From Mycolicibacterium tokaiense (GTDB lineage Bacteria > Actinomycetota > Actinomycetes > Mycobacteriales > Mycobacteriaceae): DNA of 64,000 nt. The notes under the pieces are model-generated. The model had not been told where the DNA came from. It did not search any database and saw nothing but the letters and a program-made list of their open reading frames with translations. Positions 24,028 to 32,999 of this stretch are shown here, one piece after another. The stretch is taken from NCBI RefSeq assembly GCF_010725885.1, contig NZ_AP022600.1, forward strand, positions 5,270,001 to 5,334,000, given 5' to 3'. The first letter of the stretch is position 1; the number at the start of each line of letters is the position of its first letter. Position numbers and translations under genes: made by a program.

Positions 24028-24980
24028 AGTTCGAGAACCAGGCGTCCGCTGGTACACCGCGATACGCAGATCATCATGGATTCGTTTTCGGAGCGCTCCT
24101 CCGGCGACAAGATCGCGTCACGATGATCCACTTCGCCGCTGACCACCGCGGTCTCGCAGGTGCCGCACATTCCTTCCCGGCACGATGCAGGCACCACAAC
24201 GCCGTGTTCGTCCAGCACGTCGAGAATGGTGCGGTCCGCCGGCACCGTGATCGTACGACTGGAGAAGGCCAGGGAGACTTCGAACTCCGCATTCGGCGCA
24301 CCGGACTGTGCACAGGCCGTGAAGCGTTCGGCGAACCAGTCCACAGCCTGCTGGGGCGCGCAGACCTGGGCCACGGTATCGACCATGCCCGGAGGGCCGC
24401 ACACATAGACCGCGGTGCCGCGGGCCGCACCCGAGAGCTCCGATGCCAGGTCGAGGCGACCGGAGGGGCCCGACTCGTGAATCGTCACCCGATCCGGGTG
24501 ACGTACGGCCAACTCGTCGGCCATGGCCATCTGCGCTCTGGTGCGCCCCAGGTAGATCAAGCGCCAGGGACGCCCGAGGTGGCACGCCTGATCGACCAGT
24601 GACAAGACGGGCGTGATGCCGATCCCGCCCGCAACAAAGACATAGGCCAGGGCGCGGGTCAGTGCAAAGTGGTTGCGCGGGCGGCTGATCCAGGTCGATG
24701 AACCCACCGAAAGGTCCGCGTGCGCGGAGGCCGAACCCCCTCGACTCTCCCCCCGGCGCTCCACCAGAATGCGATAGCTGCCCACCTCCGAAGGGCACAA
24801 GGAGTACTGCCTGACAGGCCCGCCCGGGGTGGCCAGGTCGATGTGCGCGCCGGCCGACCACGGGGGCAGCGGTCGGCCGGTCGTGGCGACCAGGATGAAC
24901 TCGTCGATGTTGTGGGCCACGGTTCGCCGGGCGCTGACCCGGACCGGGATCGCGTCCGCAACGGTATCGGTCACTGACAT
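24024..24980 (-). CDS. VanB-type oxidoreductase (FMN/NAD/2Fe-2S reductase)
   Basis: 318 residues. The flavin domain carries RQYS (57-60), the NAD domain GGIGITP (118-124) and YVCGPPGM, and the C-terminal plant-type ferredoxin has Cys267, Cys272, Cys275 and Cys305. Such class IA reductases pass electrons from NADH to Rieske oxygenases that hydroxylate or demethylate aromatics. No oxygenase gene is seen in the window. ATG 24980 has GAGG eight bases upstream; a GTG at 25040 that overlaps the regulator stop as GTGA would add 20 residues and cannot be excluded. Confidence 0.88.
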   Translation of the reverse strand: MSVTDTVADAIPVRVSARRTVAHNIDEFILVATTGRPLPPWSAGAHIDLATPGGPVRQYSLCPSEVGSYRILVERRGESRGGSASAHADLSVGSSTWISRPRNHFALTRALAYVFVAGGIGITPVLSLVDQACHLGRPWRLIYLGRTRAQMAMADELAVRHPDRVTIHESGPSGRLDLASELSGAARGTAVYVCGPPGMVDTVAQVCAPQQAVDWFAERFTACAQSGAPNAEFEVSLAFSSRTITVPADRTILDVLDEHGVVVPASCREGMCGTCETAVVSGEVDHRDAILSPEERSENESMMICVSRCTSGRLVLEL

Positions 24981-25036
24981 CGGAGTCGCCTCGCTTTCGC
25001 GCGGTCTCCGCTGAGCTCCCAGCCAGGGAACCACTC

Positions 25037-25633
25037 TCACACCGCGGCTTGCACCACGATCAGATGTGCTGCGTCGGGGCTCACAAGCCGCCAGCGATGA
25101 GGGGTGTCGCCAGCGTAGTAAAGGCTGTCCCCTTTCCGCAATCGGACGAACTTCCGGCGTCCCAGGTCCACTTCGATCTCACCGGCCACCACGTAGACCC
25201 ACTCGTCCTGCGGGTGCTGGAAATACTCGGCATAGTCGCGCCGGTTGAGCACCTGCTCCTGGGGGTAGAACGCCGCGCTCTCGCCGACCAGCAGACGCGC
25301 ATATCCGGCCCGGTCACCGGCCTGGGGCAGAATGGCGCCCTCATCGGAGCGGATCAGCTGCACCCCCTCGGGCACCGAGGGCGCACCGGTGTGCCGGGGC
25401 GCCGGTTTGGCGGCCAGCATCAGACTCACCTGCGTGGTCTCCAACGCGCGGGCGATGCGTTCCAGAGTGGTCATGCTGGGCCTGGCGTATCCCCGTTCGA
25501 GTTGTGACAGGAACGGATGGGAGATATCGGCAGCAGCGGCAAGGTTTTTGAGGGTCATGCCGTGTTGTTTGCGGCGTCGTCGGATTTCGGCTCCCAGGGA
25601 TGCCTGATCCGCGTCGGGCTCGTCGAGCGCCAC
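25037..25633 (-). CDS. XRE-family regulator with C-terminal cupin domain
   Basis: 198 residues: HTH about 10-67 (LKNLAAAADISHPFLSQLERG) and cupin about 105-195 (EYFQHPQDEWVYVVAGEIEV, GDTPHRW). This architecture is used for small-molecule-controlled repressors such as PuuR. Start is the GTG at 25633 behind GGAGGAGG; a TTG at 25660 is in frame but puts that site inside the gene. It is the first gene of a minus-strand operon and divergent from the cytosine-deaminase-like operon, with two dyads between them; it probably controls both arms of the locus. Confidence 0.88.
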   Translation of the reverse strand: MALDEPDADQASLGAEIRRRRKQHGMTLKNLAAAADISHPFLSQLERGYARPSMTTLERIARALETTQVSLMLAAKPAPRHTGAPSVPEGVQLIRSDEGAILPQAGDRAGYARLLVGESAAFYPQEQVLNRRDYAEYFQHPQDEWVYVVAGEIEVDLGRRKFVRLRKGDSLYYAGDTPHRWRLVSPDAAHLIVVQAAV

Positions 25634-25701
25634 AGTGGCGCCACCTCCTCCCTGATCCAACGACCGCTCGGCGCAATGGTTACATATCGGCAGCCCGACT
25701 T

Positions 25702-25754
25702 AACTGCACCGCAACACAGTGCCGTTACGTTGGGGGATGTTGATGTGGTCAACA
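25702..25754. promoter_or_regulatory. Two dyads in the divergent regulatory region
   Basis: 25702-25726 holds AACTGCAC, nine bases, GTGCCGTT (7 of 8 positions paired). 25738-25754 holds the perfect TGTTGA-N5-TCAACA. Both lie between the XRE-cupin gene and the catabolic operon starting at 25843 and are candidate operators for that regulator. Confidence 0.5.
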
Positions 25755-25842
25755 CCGACCAGTACACCACTCTCCGCCGACTCCAGCCACGGCCGAACCA
25801 CTGAGCACAACACGATGAACCCAACCATCATGGAGTTCACCC

Positions 25843-27132
25843 ATGCAGGACAACGATCTTCACCCTGCTCGCGTCATCACGGGCACGCTACCGGACGGGT
25901 CCCTCGCCGACCTACACCTGTCCAGCGGCGCCGACGGGGTGGTGCGCGTTCGCTCCATCCAGTCGCACCGCCCTGACACCGGAGCCACGGTGGACGGCCG
26001 ACTTGATCTGCGCGGTCATGTTCTGACCGCCCCGGCCGCCGAACCCCACGCCCACCTCGACAAAGCGCTGTCCTGGAGGGAGCTTGCGCCACCGCTGGGA
26101 GATCTCGACGACGCGATCGCCTGCTGGCGAGCCGGCAGCGTGAGCCTCACCGAAGACTCCTTTCGTCATCGCGCCCTGACCGCAGTTGCCGCAATGCTGC
26201 GCAACGGCATCACGGCCATCCGCACCCACGTTGACGTGCTCGATGATGAGGACCCCCTGCGCGGGGTGCGGGCGCTGCGTGACGTCCGCGACCGCCTGCG
26301 CGGTCTGGTCGACCTGGAGATCGCGGTGCTGGCGGGCCCCGGCACGCCGACCCACCACATCGAAGCTGCACTCGAGGCCGGCGCCCAGATCATCGGCGGC
26401 GCGCCGCACATCGCCGATGGCCCTGTCGATGAGGTGATCCGCCTGGTCGATCTCGCCGAAAAGCACGGCACGGGAATCGATCTACACGTCGACGAGTTCC
26501 TCGACGGGGACCATCTGACGGTCAGCGCCTATGCAGAACGCGTCACCGACTGGCCCGCATCGATGTCGCGGACGGCGGGACACTGCAGCCGCCTGGCCAC
26601 TCTGCCCCCTACAGAACTGGACAAGGTGGCAGCCCAACTGGCCCGCGCGGCGGTGTCGGTGGTCGCCCTACCGATCACCAATCTGTACCTGCTGGGCCGG
26701 CACGGCAGCTCGACCGGCCGTCGCGGCATCACCGCCATCGACGTGCTGCGCCACCACGGCGTGCTGGTAGCGGCCGGCGCCGACAACATCCGCGACCCCT
26801 TCAACCCGGTGGGACGCGCCGACCCACTGGAGACCGCCTCGCTGCTGATCACAGCCGCCCACCAAACCCCATCGGCTGCATCGGAACTGGTCACAAGTTC
26901 GGCCCGGAAGGTACTCGGTCTCGACCCGGCCGGACCGCAGGTCGGCGCCCGCGCCGACTTTCTCGCGGTGCAAGGATCCGATCTTCTGGACGTCATCGCC
27001 GCCGCACCCGCCGACCGAGTTGTGATCGTCAACGGGGCCGTGGTGGCGCGCACCGCCACCACCAGCTGGTCGGCCCTGCCGACATCGCGGCAGCAGCAGA
27101 TCCCCGCCCCCTGTGTGATGGAGAACGTATGA
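25843..27132 (+). CDS. Cytosine-deaminase-like cyclic amidohydrolase
   Basis: 429 residues of the CodA-like branch. Metal-binding H69 and H71 sit in EPHAHLDK; LHVDEFLDGD supplies the third histidine and the catalytic glutamate; GHCSRLA and GADNIRDPFNP match the later CodA blocks, with the aspartate ligand present. All catalytic positions appear intact, unlike the 8-oxoguanine-deaminase-like neighbour. Members hydrolyse C-N bonds in pyrimidines, triazines, creatinine or related rings, so the substrate cannot be named. It opens a seven-gene operon running to 32635; the stop overlaps the ABC ATPase start (ATGA). Confidence 0.87.
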   Translation: MQDNDLHPARVITGTLPDGSLADLHLSSGADGVVRVRSIQSHRPDTGATVDGRLDLRGHVLTAPAAEPHAHLDKALSWRELAPPLGDLDDAIACWRAGSVSLTEDSFRHRALTAVAAMLRNGITAIRTHVDVLDDEDPLRGVRALRDVRDRLRGLVDLEIAVLAGPGTPTHHIEAALEAGAQIIGGAPHIADGPVDEVIRLVDLAEKHGTGIDLHVDEFLDGDHLTVSAYAERVTDWPASMSRTAGHCSRLATLPPTELDKVAAQLARAAVSVVALPITNLYLLGRHGSSTGRRGITAIDVLRHHGVLVAAGADNIRDPFNPVGRADPLETASLLITAAHQTPSAASELVTSSARKVLGLDPAGPQVGARADFLAVQGSDLLDVIAAAPADRVVIVNGAVVARTATTSWSALPTSRQQQIPAPCVMENV

Positions 27133-27899
27133 GTTCGTCGGACACCGCCACCAGGCCCAGCCTGGGCCACCCGCTCGTCGGCTTCGAGCACAGCAGCCTC
27201 ACCTACCCGGACGGCACCCACGCGCTGCAGGACGTCAGCCTGACCGTGCGCGAAGGCGAATTCGTCAGTGTCGTCGGACCTTCCGGTTGCGGGAAATCCA
27301 CCCTGCTGCGGTTGTCGGCCGGGCTGGAGACCATCACCGACGGCTACCTGCAGTGCGGCGCCAAACGCATCGGCTATGTCTTCCAGGACGCCACCCTGCT
27401 GCCCTGGCGCTCCGTGCAGGACAACGTCGGGTTGTTCGGCGAACTCGACGGTGTGGCCCGGGAGGAACGCCGCGAACGGATCGCCGCGGCGATCGCCACG
27501 GTGGGGTTGCAGGGCTTCGAGAACCACTTGCCGCACATGCTCTCCGGTGGGATGCGCATGCGGGTGTCACTGGCCCGGTCCCTGACCCTGGATCCCGACC
27601 TGTTCCTCTTCGACGAACCGTTCGCCGCACTCGACGAGATCACCCGGGAACGTCTGGGCGTGGAACTCGGTGAGCTGTTCTCGGTCAAAGGCTTTGCCGG
27701 ATTGTTCATCACGCATTCGGTGTCGGAGGCGACCTTCCTGTCCAGCCGGGTATTGGTGATGTCCGGGCGTCCGGGCACCATCGTCGACGAGGTGGAGATC
27801 CCCTTCCCCTATCCCCGGCCGCTCGACCTGCGGTTCACGCCGGAGTTCGGCGAGCTTGCCGGCCGCATCTCCCGCGCACTGCGGGAGGCCCACGCATGA
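27129..27899 (+). CDS. ABC transporter ATP-binding protein (SsuB/TauB/ThiZ-like)
   Basis: 256 residues. Walker [10 protein letters not shown] (about 48-56), Q-loop [10 protein letters not shown], signature [15 protein letters not shown] and Walker [14 protein letters not shown] are all present, followed by an ITHSVSEA switch. The Q-loop and length fit the nitrate/sulfonate/taurine/pyrimidine family of importers. It is fused to its neighbours by 4-bp overlaps on both sides (cytosine-deaminase-like gene and permease). Confidence 0.95.
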   Translation: MSSSDTATRPSLGHPLVGFEHSSLTYPDGTHALQDVSLTVREGEFVSVVGPSGCGKSTLLRLSAGLETITDGYLQCGAKRIGYVFQDATLLPWRSVQDNVGLFGELDGVAREERRERIAAAIATVGLQGFENHLPHMLSGGMRMRVSLARSLTLDPDLFLFDEPFAALDEITRERLGVELGELFSVKGFAGLFITHSVSEATFLSSRVLVMSGRPGTIVDEVEIPFPYPRPLDLRFTPEFGELAGRISRALREAHA

Positions 27900-28738
27900 C
27901 CGCCACCGACCAGCAGCAGCCCACCACCGGTCAGAAAAGCCCAGCTGCAAGCCATTCCGGTCAACGGCCCCGGCCGTTCACCGCGCTGGCCGCCCCGTTG
28001 TTCGTCCTGGTCCTGGTGGTCGGGGCGTGGTACTTCGTGAGCTACGTCGTCCTGGATCCCGGCCGGCGCTTTCTCATGCCGCCGCCGCATCTGGTCATCC
28101 TGGACGGCATCCTGGGCGACTCCGCACCGGACATGCTGGAGGCCCTCGGCCGCACCGGCACGGTGGCGCTCACCGGCCTGGCGATCGCGGCGGTCATCGG
28201 GATCACCTGGGCGGTGATCATGTCGCAGTCACAGATCATGGAGAACGCACTGTTCCCCTATGCGGTGATCTTGCAGTGCATCCCGATTCTCGCCCTGGTG
28301 CCGCTGGTCGGTTTCTGGTTCGGATTCGGCTTCACCGCAAGGGTGTTCGTCTGTGTACTGATCGCGCTGTTCCCCATCGTGTCCAACACTCTGTTCGGCT
28401 TGCGTTCCGTCGACCGACAGATGCGGGACCTGTTCGCCCTGCACCACCCGAGCCGGGTGACCGTGCTGCGCAAGCTGGAATTCCCCGCGGCGATGCCGGC
28501 GATCTTCGCCGGACTGCGTATCTCAGCCGGGTTGTCCGTGGTGGGCGCCATCGTGGGCGACTTCTTCTTCAAACAGGGCAGCGCCGGTATCGGCATCCTG
28601 ATCGACAACTACCGCTCGCGCCTGCAAGCTCCGGAACTGTTCGCCTCCATCGTGCTGGCCTCCCTGCTGGGAGTCCTCGTGTTCTGGTTCTTCGGCTGGC
28701 TCGGCAACCGAGTTGTCGGCCGCTGGTATCACCGCTGA
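27896..28738 (+). CDS. ABC transporter permease (SsuC/ThiX-like)
   Basis: 280 residues, six predicted membrane helices (first about 33-53) with the binding-protein-dependent transport EAA-like loop around LRKLEFPAAMPAIFAGLRIS. A Gln/Pro/Ser-rich cytoplasmic leader of about 30 residues precedes helix 1. It pairs with the ATPase (ATGA overlap) and the lipoprotein 28 bases downstream to form a complete importer. Confidence 0.94.
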   Translation: MTATDQQQPTTGQKSPAASHSGQRPRPFTALAAPLFVLVLVVGAWYFVSYVVLDPGRRFLMPPPHLVILDGILGDSAPDMLEALGRTGTVALTGLAIAAVIGITWAVIMSQSQIMENALFPYAVILQCIPILALVPLVGFWFGFGFTARVFVCVLIALFPIVSNTLFGLRSVDRQMRDLFALHHPSRVTVLRKLEFPAAMPAIFAGLRISAGLSVVGAIVGDFFFKQGSAGIGILIDNYRSRLQAPELFASIVLASLLGVLVFWFFGWLGNRVVGRWYHR

Positions 28739-28765
28739 CCCCTCCCCGCCGACGAAAGGCAACCC

Positions 28766-29935
28766 ATGCACCGGCCCACCTGGCGCCACGTGTCCACCAC
28801 CTCCGCTGTGCTCGCGACGCTGGCGCTGACCGCAGCGTGCAGTTCCGGCGAAAGCACCGAGTCATCGGGTTTCGCCGGTGAGATCGGGCCCGTCGACCTC
28901 AGCACCGACTGTCCGGCGAAGGTCGTCATCCAGACCGACTGGAACCCCGAGGCCGAGCACGGCCACCTCTACCAGTTGCTCGGCCCCGACCCGCAGATCA
29001 ACGCCGAGAACAAGCGGGTCTCCGGGCCGTTGTTCGACCGGGGCCAGTACACCGGCGTCGACATCGAGATCCGCGCCGGCGGTCCGGCAATCGGATTCCA
29101 GTCGGTCACCTCCCAGATGTACGCCGACCCGGACATCTTGCTCGGGTACGTGGACACCGACCAGGCCATCCAGAACTCCGAATCCAACCCGACCACGGCG
29201 GTGATGGCACCACTGGACATCAGCCCGCAGATCATCATGTGGGACCCTGCCACCTACCCCCAGGTGCAGGCCATCGCCGACCTCAAAGCCACCAACGCGC
29301 GGGTGCTCTACTTCGAAGGCGCCACCTACATGAGTTATCTGACCGGCGCAGGCATTCTTTCGCCGGACCAGGTGGACGGCAGCTATGACGGCAGCCCGGC
29401 CAATTTTGTCGCCGACGCCGGCAAGGCCGCGCAACAGGGGTACGCCAGTTCGGAGCCGCAGCTCTACCTCGAGGAGGTCGAAGGCTGGAACAAGCCCATC
29501 GACTACCAGCTCATCCACGACGTCGGCTACCCCATCTACAAGTCGGCGATGGCGGTGCGCTCAGCTGACCTGGAAGCCAACAGCGCCTGCCTCGAGCAGC
29601 TGGTCCCGGTGCTGCAGCGCGGTGCCGTCGACTATCTGGCCGCACCTCAGGCCGCCGACGCGGTGATCCTGGATGCGGTCGGCCAGTACAACACCGGCTG
29701 GGTCTACTCCCAGCGCAACGCCGACTTCGCCAAGGAGGCGATGGTGGACCTCGGACTGATGGGCAACGGACCCAACGCCACCATCGGTGACTTCGATGCC
29801 GAACGCGTGCAACGCGTCATCGACATCACCACCCCGATCTTCACCGATCAGGGCACCGCGCCCGCGGACGGATTGTCACCGGAGACGGTGGCGACCAACC
29901 GATTCATCGACACCTCGGTGAGCCTGGCGTCATGA
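28766..29935 (+). CDS. Substrate-binding lipoprotein, THI5/SsuA-like
   Basis: 389 residues. A signal peptide ends in the lipobox LTAAC (Cys25), so the protein is anchored outside the membrane. After it, VVIQTDWNPEAEHGHLYQLL resembles the start of NMT1/THI5-type binding proteins, which bind pyrimidine or thiamine precursors, riboflavin-like compounds or sulfonates. GACGAAAGGCA lies before the ATG. It gives the importer its specificity; the cyclic amidohydrolases around it favour a nitrogen heterocycle. The stop overlaps the FAD oxidoreductase start by 4 bp. Confidence 0.9.
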   Translation: MHRPTWRHVSTTSAVLATLALTAACSSGESTESSGFAGEIGPVDLSTDCPAKVVIQTDWNPEAEHGHLYQLLGPDPQINAENKRVSGPLFDRGQYTGVDIEIRAGGPAIGFQSVTSQMYADPDILLGYVDTDQAIQNSESNPTTAVMAPLDISPQIIMWDPATYPQVQAIADLKATNARVLYFEGATYMSYLTGAGILSPDQVDGSYDGSPANFVADAGKAAQQGYASSEPQLYLEEVEGWNKPIDYQLIHDVGYPIYKSAMAVRSADLEANSACLEQLVPVLQRGAVDYLAAPQAADAVILDAVGQYNTGWVYSQRNADFAKEAMVDLGLMGNGPNATIGDFDAERVQRVIDITTPIFTDQGTAPADGLSPETVATNRFIDTSVSLAS

Positions 29936-31263
29936 CGGCCCCCGTCATCGCGGTCAACACCGACGAGGGGCGGCCCGATTTCGGCCCCGATGACGTCGAC
30001 GCCCTCTCCGACGACCTGTTGGCGCTGCTGGGTCCGCGCGGGATCAGTGAGTTGCCCCGCGCCTTGGCGCGGGCCGGACGCGACGGTTCCAGCATGAGCC
30101 CAATTCTCTCCGCCCAGGATCTCGGCACCCCGGACCTGGTCTGCTACCCCCGCAGCGCCGACGTCGTACCGGCGATCGTGCGGGCGGCGGTGCGCCGCGG
30201 GGTGCCGATCACCACCCGCGGCAAGGGCACCGGCAACTACGGACAGGTGATCCCGCGCTTCGGCGGGCTGGTGCTGGACATGACGTCGCTGACCGAGATC
30301 GGTTCGGTCACAGAGCGCAACATCACCGCCGCAGCCGGAGCCCGCATGATCAACCTCGAACAGGCCGCGTGGGCTCAGGGCCGCCAACTGTGGATGTATC
30401 CCTCCACCGTGCAATCCACGCTGGGCGGGTTTCTGGGCGGCGGATCGGCCGGCACCGGAACCATCGTGCACGGGCGCAACCACGAAGGGTTCGTCGACGC
30501 GCTGGATGTCGTCTACGGCACCGAGGACGCCACCCTGGTCCACCTCGAAGGCGACGAGGCACAGCCTTTTGTGCATACCTACGGGGTGGCCGGCGTCATC
30601 GTCGGCGCAACCGTCCGGGTGGAGCCGCTGCAGCAATGGCGATGCCTGTATGCCAGTTTCGACACCCATCGCGCCGCGTTCGAGGCAGCATTTCAGGCCG
30701 CGAACGTCGAACCGAAACCACGGCTGCTGTCTGCCGACGGCCCCATGATCGTCGACGCCCTCCCGAACGACCCGGCGCTGGTGACCGGTCGCGCCAGCGT
30801 GCGCGGGATCTTCGACGCTCGGGTGATCGATGAGGTCGCCAATCTGCTGACCAGCGCAGGAGGACGGGTGGAAGCGGTCCGCGACGGTCTCGCCGAGACC
30901 GTCAAGCTGTCCACCCTGTCCTACAACCACCCCACGTGGTGGCTGCAGAAAGCGCAGCCGCACAAGTGGTTCCACATGGAGGTCCGCGGCAATGCGCTGG
31001 TCACCCGGCTCGACGAAGTGGAGCGCGTCTACGACGGCGGCATGCTGCATCTGGAGGTCGGGCATCAGATGATGTTCGGGATGCTCAACGGCATCTACCA
31101 CAGCCCCGAGCAGGTGATCGCCGGCGTCGCGGCGCTCGAGGAGCTCGGGGTCGGGGTGCACTCACCGCATCAGTGGTATGTCGACCTGGACGCCGAGCGG
31201 GTCCGCGCGCTGGCCGCTGTCACCGACCCCAAGGGGTTGCTGAACCCGGGCAGGTGGATGTGA
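29932..31263 (+). CDS. FAD-binding oxidoreductase (GlcD/VAO type)
   Basis: 443 residues of the vanillyl-alcohol-oxidase fold: PCMH FAD domain about 60-240 (VPITTRGKGTGNYGQ, LDMTSLTEI, PSTVQSTLGGFLGGGSAGTG, GVAGVIVGATVRVEP) and a C-terminal FAD_oxidase_C-like domain ending LLNPGRWM. Enzymes of this type oxidise hydroxy acids, amines or alcohols. No covalent-FAD histidine is evident. It is embedded in the heterocycle operon by 4-bp overlaps with the lipoprotein and the creatininase-family gene. Confidence 0.9.
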   Translation: MTAPVIAVNTDEGRPDFGPDDVDALSDDLLALLGPRGISELPRALARAGRDGSSMSPILSAQDLGTPDLVCYPRSADVVPAIVRAAVRRGVPITTRGKGTGNYGQVIPRFGGLVLDMTSLTEIGSVTERNITAAAGARMINLEQAAWAQGRQLWMYPSTVQSTLGGFLGGGSAGTGTIVHGRNHEGFVDALDVVYGTEDATLVHLEGDEAQPFVHTYGVAGVIVGATVRVEPLQQWRCLYASFDTHRAAFEAAFQAANVEPKPRLLSADGPMIVDALPNDPALVTGRASVRGIFDARVIDEVANLLTSAGGRVEAVRDGLAETVKLSTLSYNHPTWWLQKAQPHKWFHMEVRGNALVTRLDEVERVYDGGMLHLEVGHQMMFGMLNGIYHSPEQVIAGVAALEELGVGVHSPHQWYVDLDAERVRALAAVTDPKGLLNPGRWM

Positions 31264-32024
31264 CCCGGCGGTACGCCGAACTCACCACCGAGCAGGTGGG
31301 CCAGGTACTGTCGCGGGACTCGGTGCTGGTGTTGCCCACCGGTGCGATCGAACCGCACGGTCCGCACCTACCGCTGGCCACCGATCTGATCGTCGCCGAG
31401 GCCCTGTCGAGCGCCGTCGTCGAACGGGGAGCCGCTGCCGGGCATGATGTCTGGCTGCTGCCCGCGCTGGGCTACACCAAGTCCGACGAGCACGCTCACC
31501 TGCCCGGCACCATCTGGCTGCGCGCCTCCACCTTGTTCGACACCATCGTCGACATCGGATCCGCACTCGGCGCCACTCCGGCGCGTCGGGTGCTGTTCCT
31601 CAACGCGCACGGCGGCAACTCGGCGCTGCTGGAGGTCGCGGCGCGGGAACTGCGGCGCCGTTTTGATCTGCAGACCTTCTTCACCGCCGGACCGGGGGCG
31701 GCCGGCCCCACCGAACGTGGCCTCGGCATCCATGCCGGCTGGGCGGAGACGTCGATGATGCTGCACCTGCGCCCCGATCTGGTGCAGCTGGACAAAGCCA
31801 CCGCAGCAGTGGCCGACGCGGTGGCCGACGCCGTCCATGTGGGATTCACCAAAACCGTTCGGTTCGGCTGGCTGGCAACCGATTTCACCGAATCCGGGGT
31901 GATCGGGGACCCCACCGGCGCCGACGCCGACAGCGGCGCCCGCCTGTTCGAGGAGCGCGTCGACACACTGGTGGCGGCTCTGGCGGAGATCTCCACCTTC
32001 GACCCAGGACGGGTGGCCCGGTGA
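31260..32024 (+). CDS. Creatininase-family amidohydrolase
   Basis: 254 residues starting at GTG 31260, which overlaps the previous stop (GTGA). Metal ligands are visible in PTGAIEPHGPHLPLATD (Glu, His, Asp), NAHGGN and HAGWAETSMML (Glu). The family includes creatininase, the formamidopyrimidine deformylase ArfB and the mycofactocin peptidase MftE; no other mycofactocin gene is present here, so MftE is unlikely. In this operon a cyclic amide or formamide substrate fits. The end overlaps the PdxH-like gene by 4 bp. Confidence 0.9.
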   Translation: MTRRYAELTTEQVGQVLSRDSVLVLPTGAIEPHGPHLPLATDLIVAEALSSAVVERGAAAGHDVWLLPALGYTKSDEHAHLPGTIWLRASTLFDTIVDIGSALGATPARRVLFLNAHGGNSALLEVAARELRRRFDLQTFFTAGPGAAGPTERGLGIHAGWAETSMMLHLRPDLVQLDKATAAVADAVADAVHVGFTKTVRFGWLATDFTESGVIGDPTGADADSGARLFEERVDTLVAALAEISTFDPGRVAR

Positions 32025-32635
32025 TCACCACCAGTGGCGTCGAGTTCGGAACCGATTGCGACCCCGACGAATACCGGACGGTCGACCCGATGAAGCTGTT
32101 GCGCCGGTGGCTTCCCGGACAGGACAGCCCACCACCGCTGATGGCGCTGGCCACGTGCGCCGGCGACGACTACCCGCGGGTGCGGCACGTGCTGCTCAGC
32201 GAGGCCGATGACCGCGCCGTCTACTTCCACACCGACAGCAGATCCGCGAAGGTGGCCGAACTGACAGCCCGTCCGCGCGCCGCGCTCGCACTGGCGTGGC
32301 CGCTACACGGGCGGCAAGTGGTGGCGCACGGTGACGTGCACCCAGCGCCGGTCGCCGAACTGGCCCGCACCTTCAGCCGGCGCCCACGCTATCTGCAACT
32401 TCTGGCGTGGCTCAATGACACCGACATGGCGGAACTTCCCACGTCGGAGCGACACCGCCGATGGGCCGATTTCGACATCGCGAACGCCACTCTGCAGCCA
32501 CCGGCCACGTGGACCGGCTTCGGAGTGGAACTGCGCGTAATCACATTCTGGCGCGCCGACACCCAGGGGCCGTCCCAGCGGGTCCGGTTCACCAGGGACA
32601 GAGGAACGTGGCAGTCCGAGGTGCTGCCTGGATGA
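32021..32635 (+). CDS. Pyridoxamine 5'-phosphate oxidase-like flavoprotein
   Basis: 204 residues with PdxH-like order: RVRHVLLSEADD, YFHTDSRSAKVAEL (FMN phosphate), a WPLHGRQVVAHG strand and a C-terminal ADTQGPSQRVRF. The PdxH PLP-binding RxH near the C-terminus reads RVRF, so true PNP oxidase activity is doubtful; a split-barrel FMN reductase or monooxygenase role in the catabolic pathway is as likely. Start GTG 32021 is in a GTGA overlap. It ends the seven-gene operon, 22 bases from the convergent STAS gene. Confidence 0.82.
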   Translation: MITTSGVEFGTDCDPDEYRTVDPMKLLRRWLPGQDSPPPLMALATCAGDDYPRVRHVLLSEADDRAVYFHTDSRSAKVAELTARPRAALALAWPLHGRQVVAHGDVHPAPVAELARTFSRRPRYLQLLAWLNDTDMAELPTSERHRRWADFDIANATLQPPATWTGFGVELRVITFWRADTQGPSQRVRFTRDRGTWQSEVLPG

Positions 32636-32657
32636 CTGCGGCAGCTCGCGTCAGGAT

Positions 32658-32972
32658 CTACCCGGCGGCGAACAGCTTCTGCATCCCGGTGATGTCGAGA
32701 ACGCGATTCAACTGCGCGGGCCGGTTGTCGAGATGCAGTTCCATACCCGCCGCCACAGCCTGGCTGTGCGCGGTCAACAAACTGGCCAGTCCCGCGGAGT
32801 CGAAGAAGCGCAGTGCCGCCATGTCAACACGGAGGTGCCGCAGTCCGCGCGCTCTGGCGGTGAGGTCGGCAACGGCTCTGACGAAGACGTCGGTGCTGCC
32901 ATAGGCGAGATCACCGGTCACCTGGATGATGGCCGTCAGGTCGTCACCGTTGATGGTGACGTCCACGTTCAC
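32658..32972 (-). CDS. STAS-domain protein (anti-sigma factor antagonist type)
   Basis: 104 residues, a single STAS domain with the conserved serine in FFDSAGLASLL, the site phosphorylated by anti-sigma kinases in SpoIIAA/RsbV-type proteins. It would bind a kinase or anti-sigma factor when dephosphorylated. No sigma factor or anti-sigma kinase gene is seen nearby. Start GTG 32972 follows the SRPBCC gene by 27 bases on the same strand, so the two are probably co-transcribed. Confidence 0.87.
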   Translation of the reverse strand: MNVDVTINGDDLTAIIQVTGDLAYGSTDVFVRAVADLTARARGLRHLRVDMAALRFFDSAGLASLLTAHSQAVAAGMELHLDNRPAQLNRVLDITGMQKLFAAG

Positions 32973-32999
32973 GCGGCCACAACGCGATGGGGGCCGCCG

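Noticed and set aside
31260..32024. MftE (mycofactocin maturation) as the identity of the creatininase-family protein
   Set aside because: No mftA, mftB, mftC or other mycofactocin gene is nearby; the context is catabolic.
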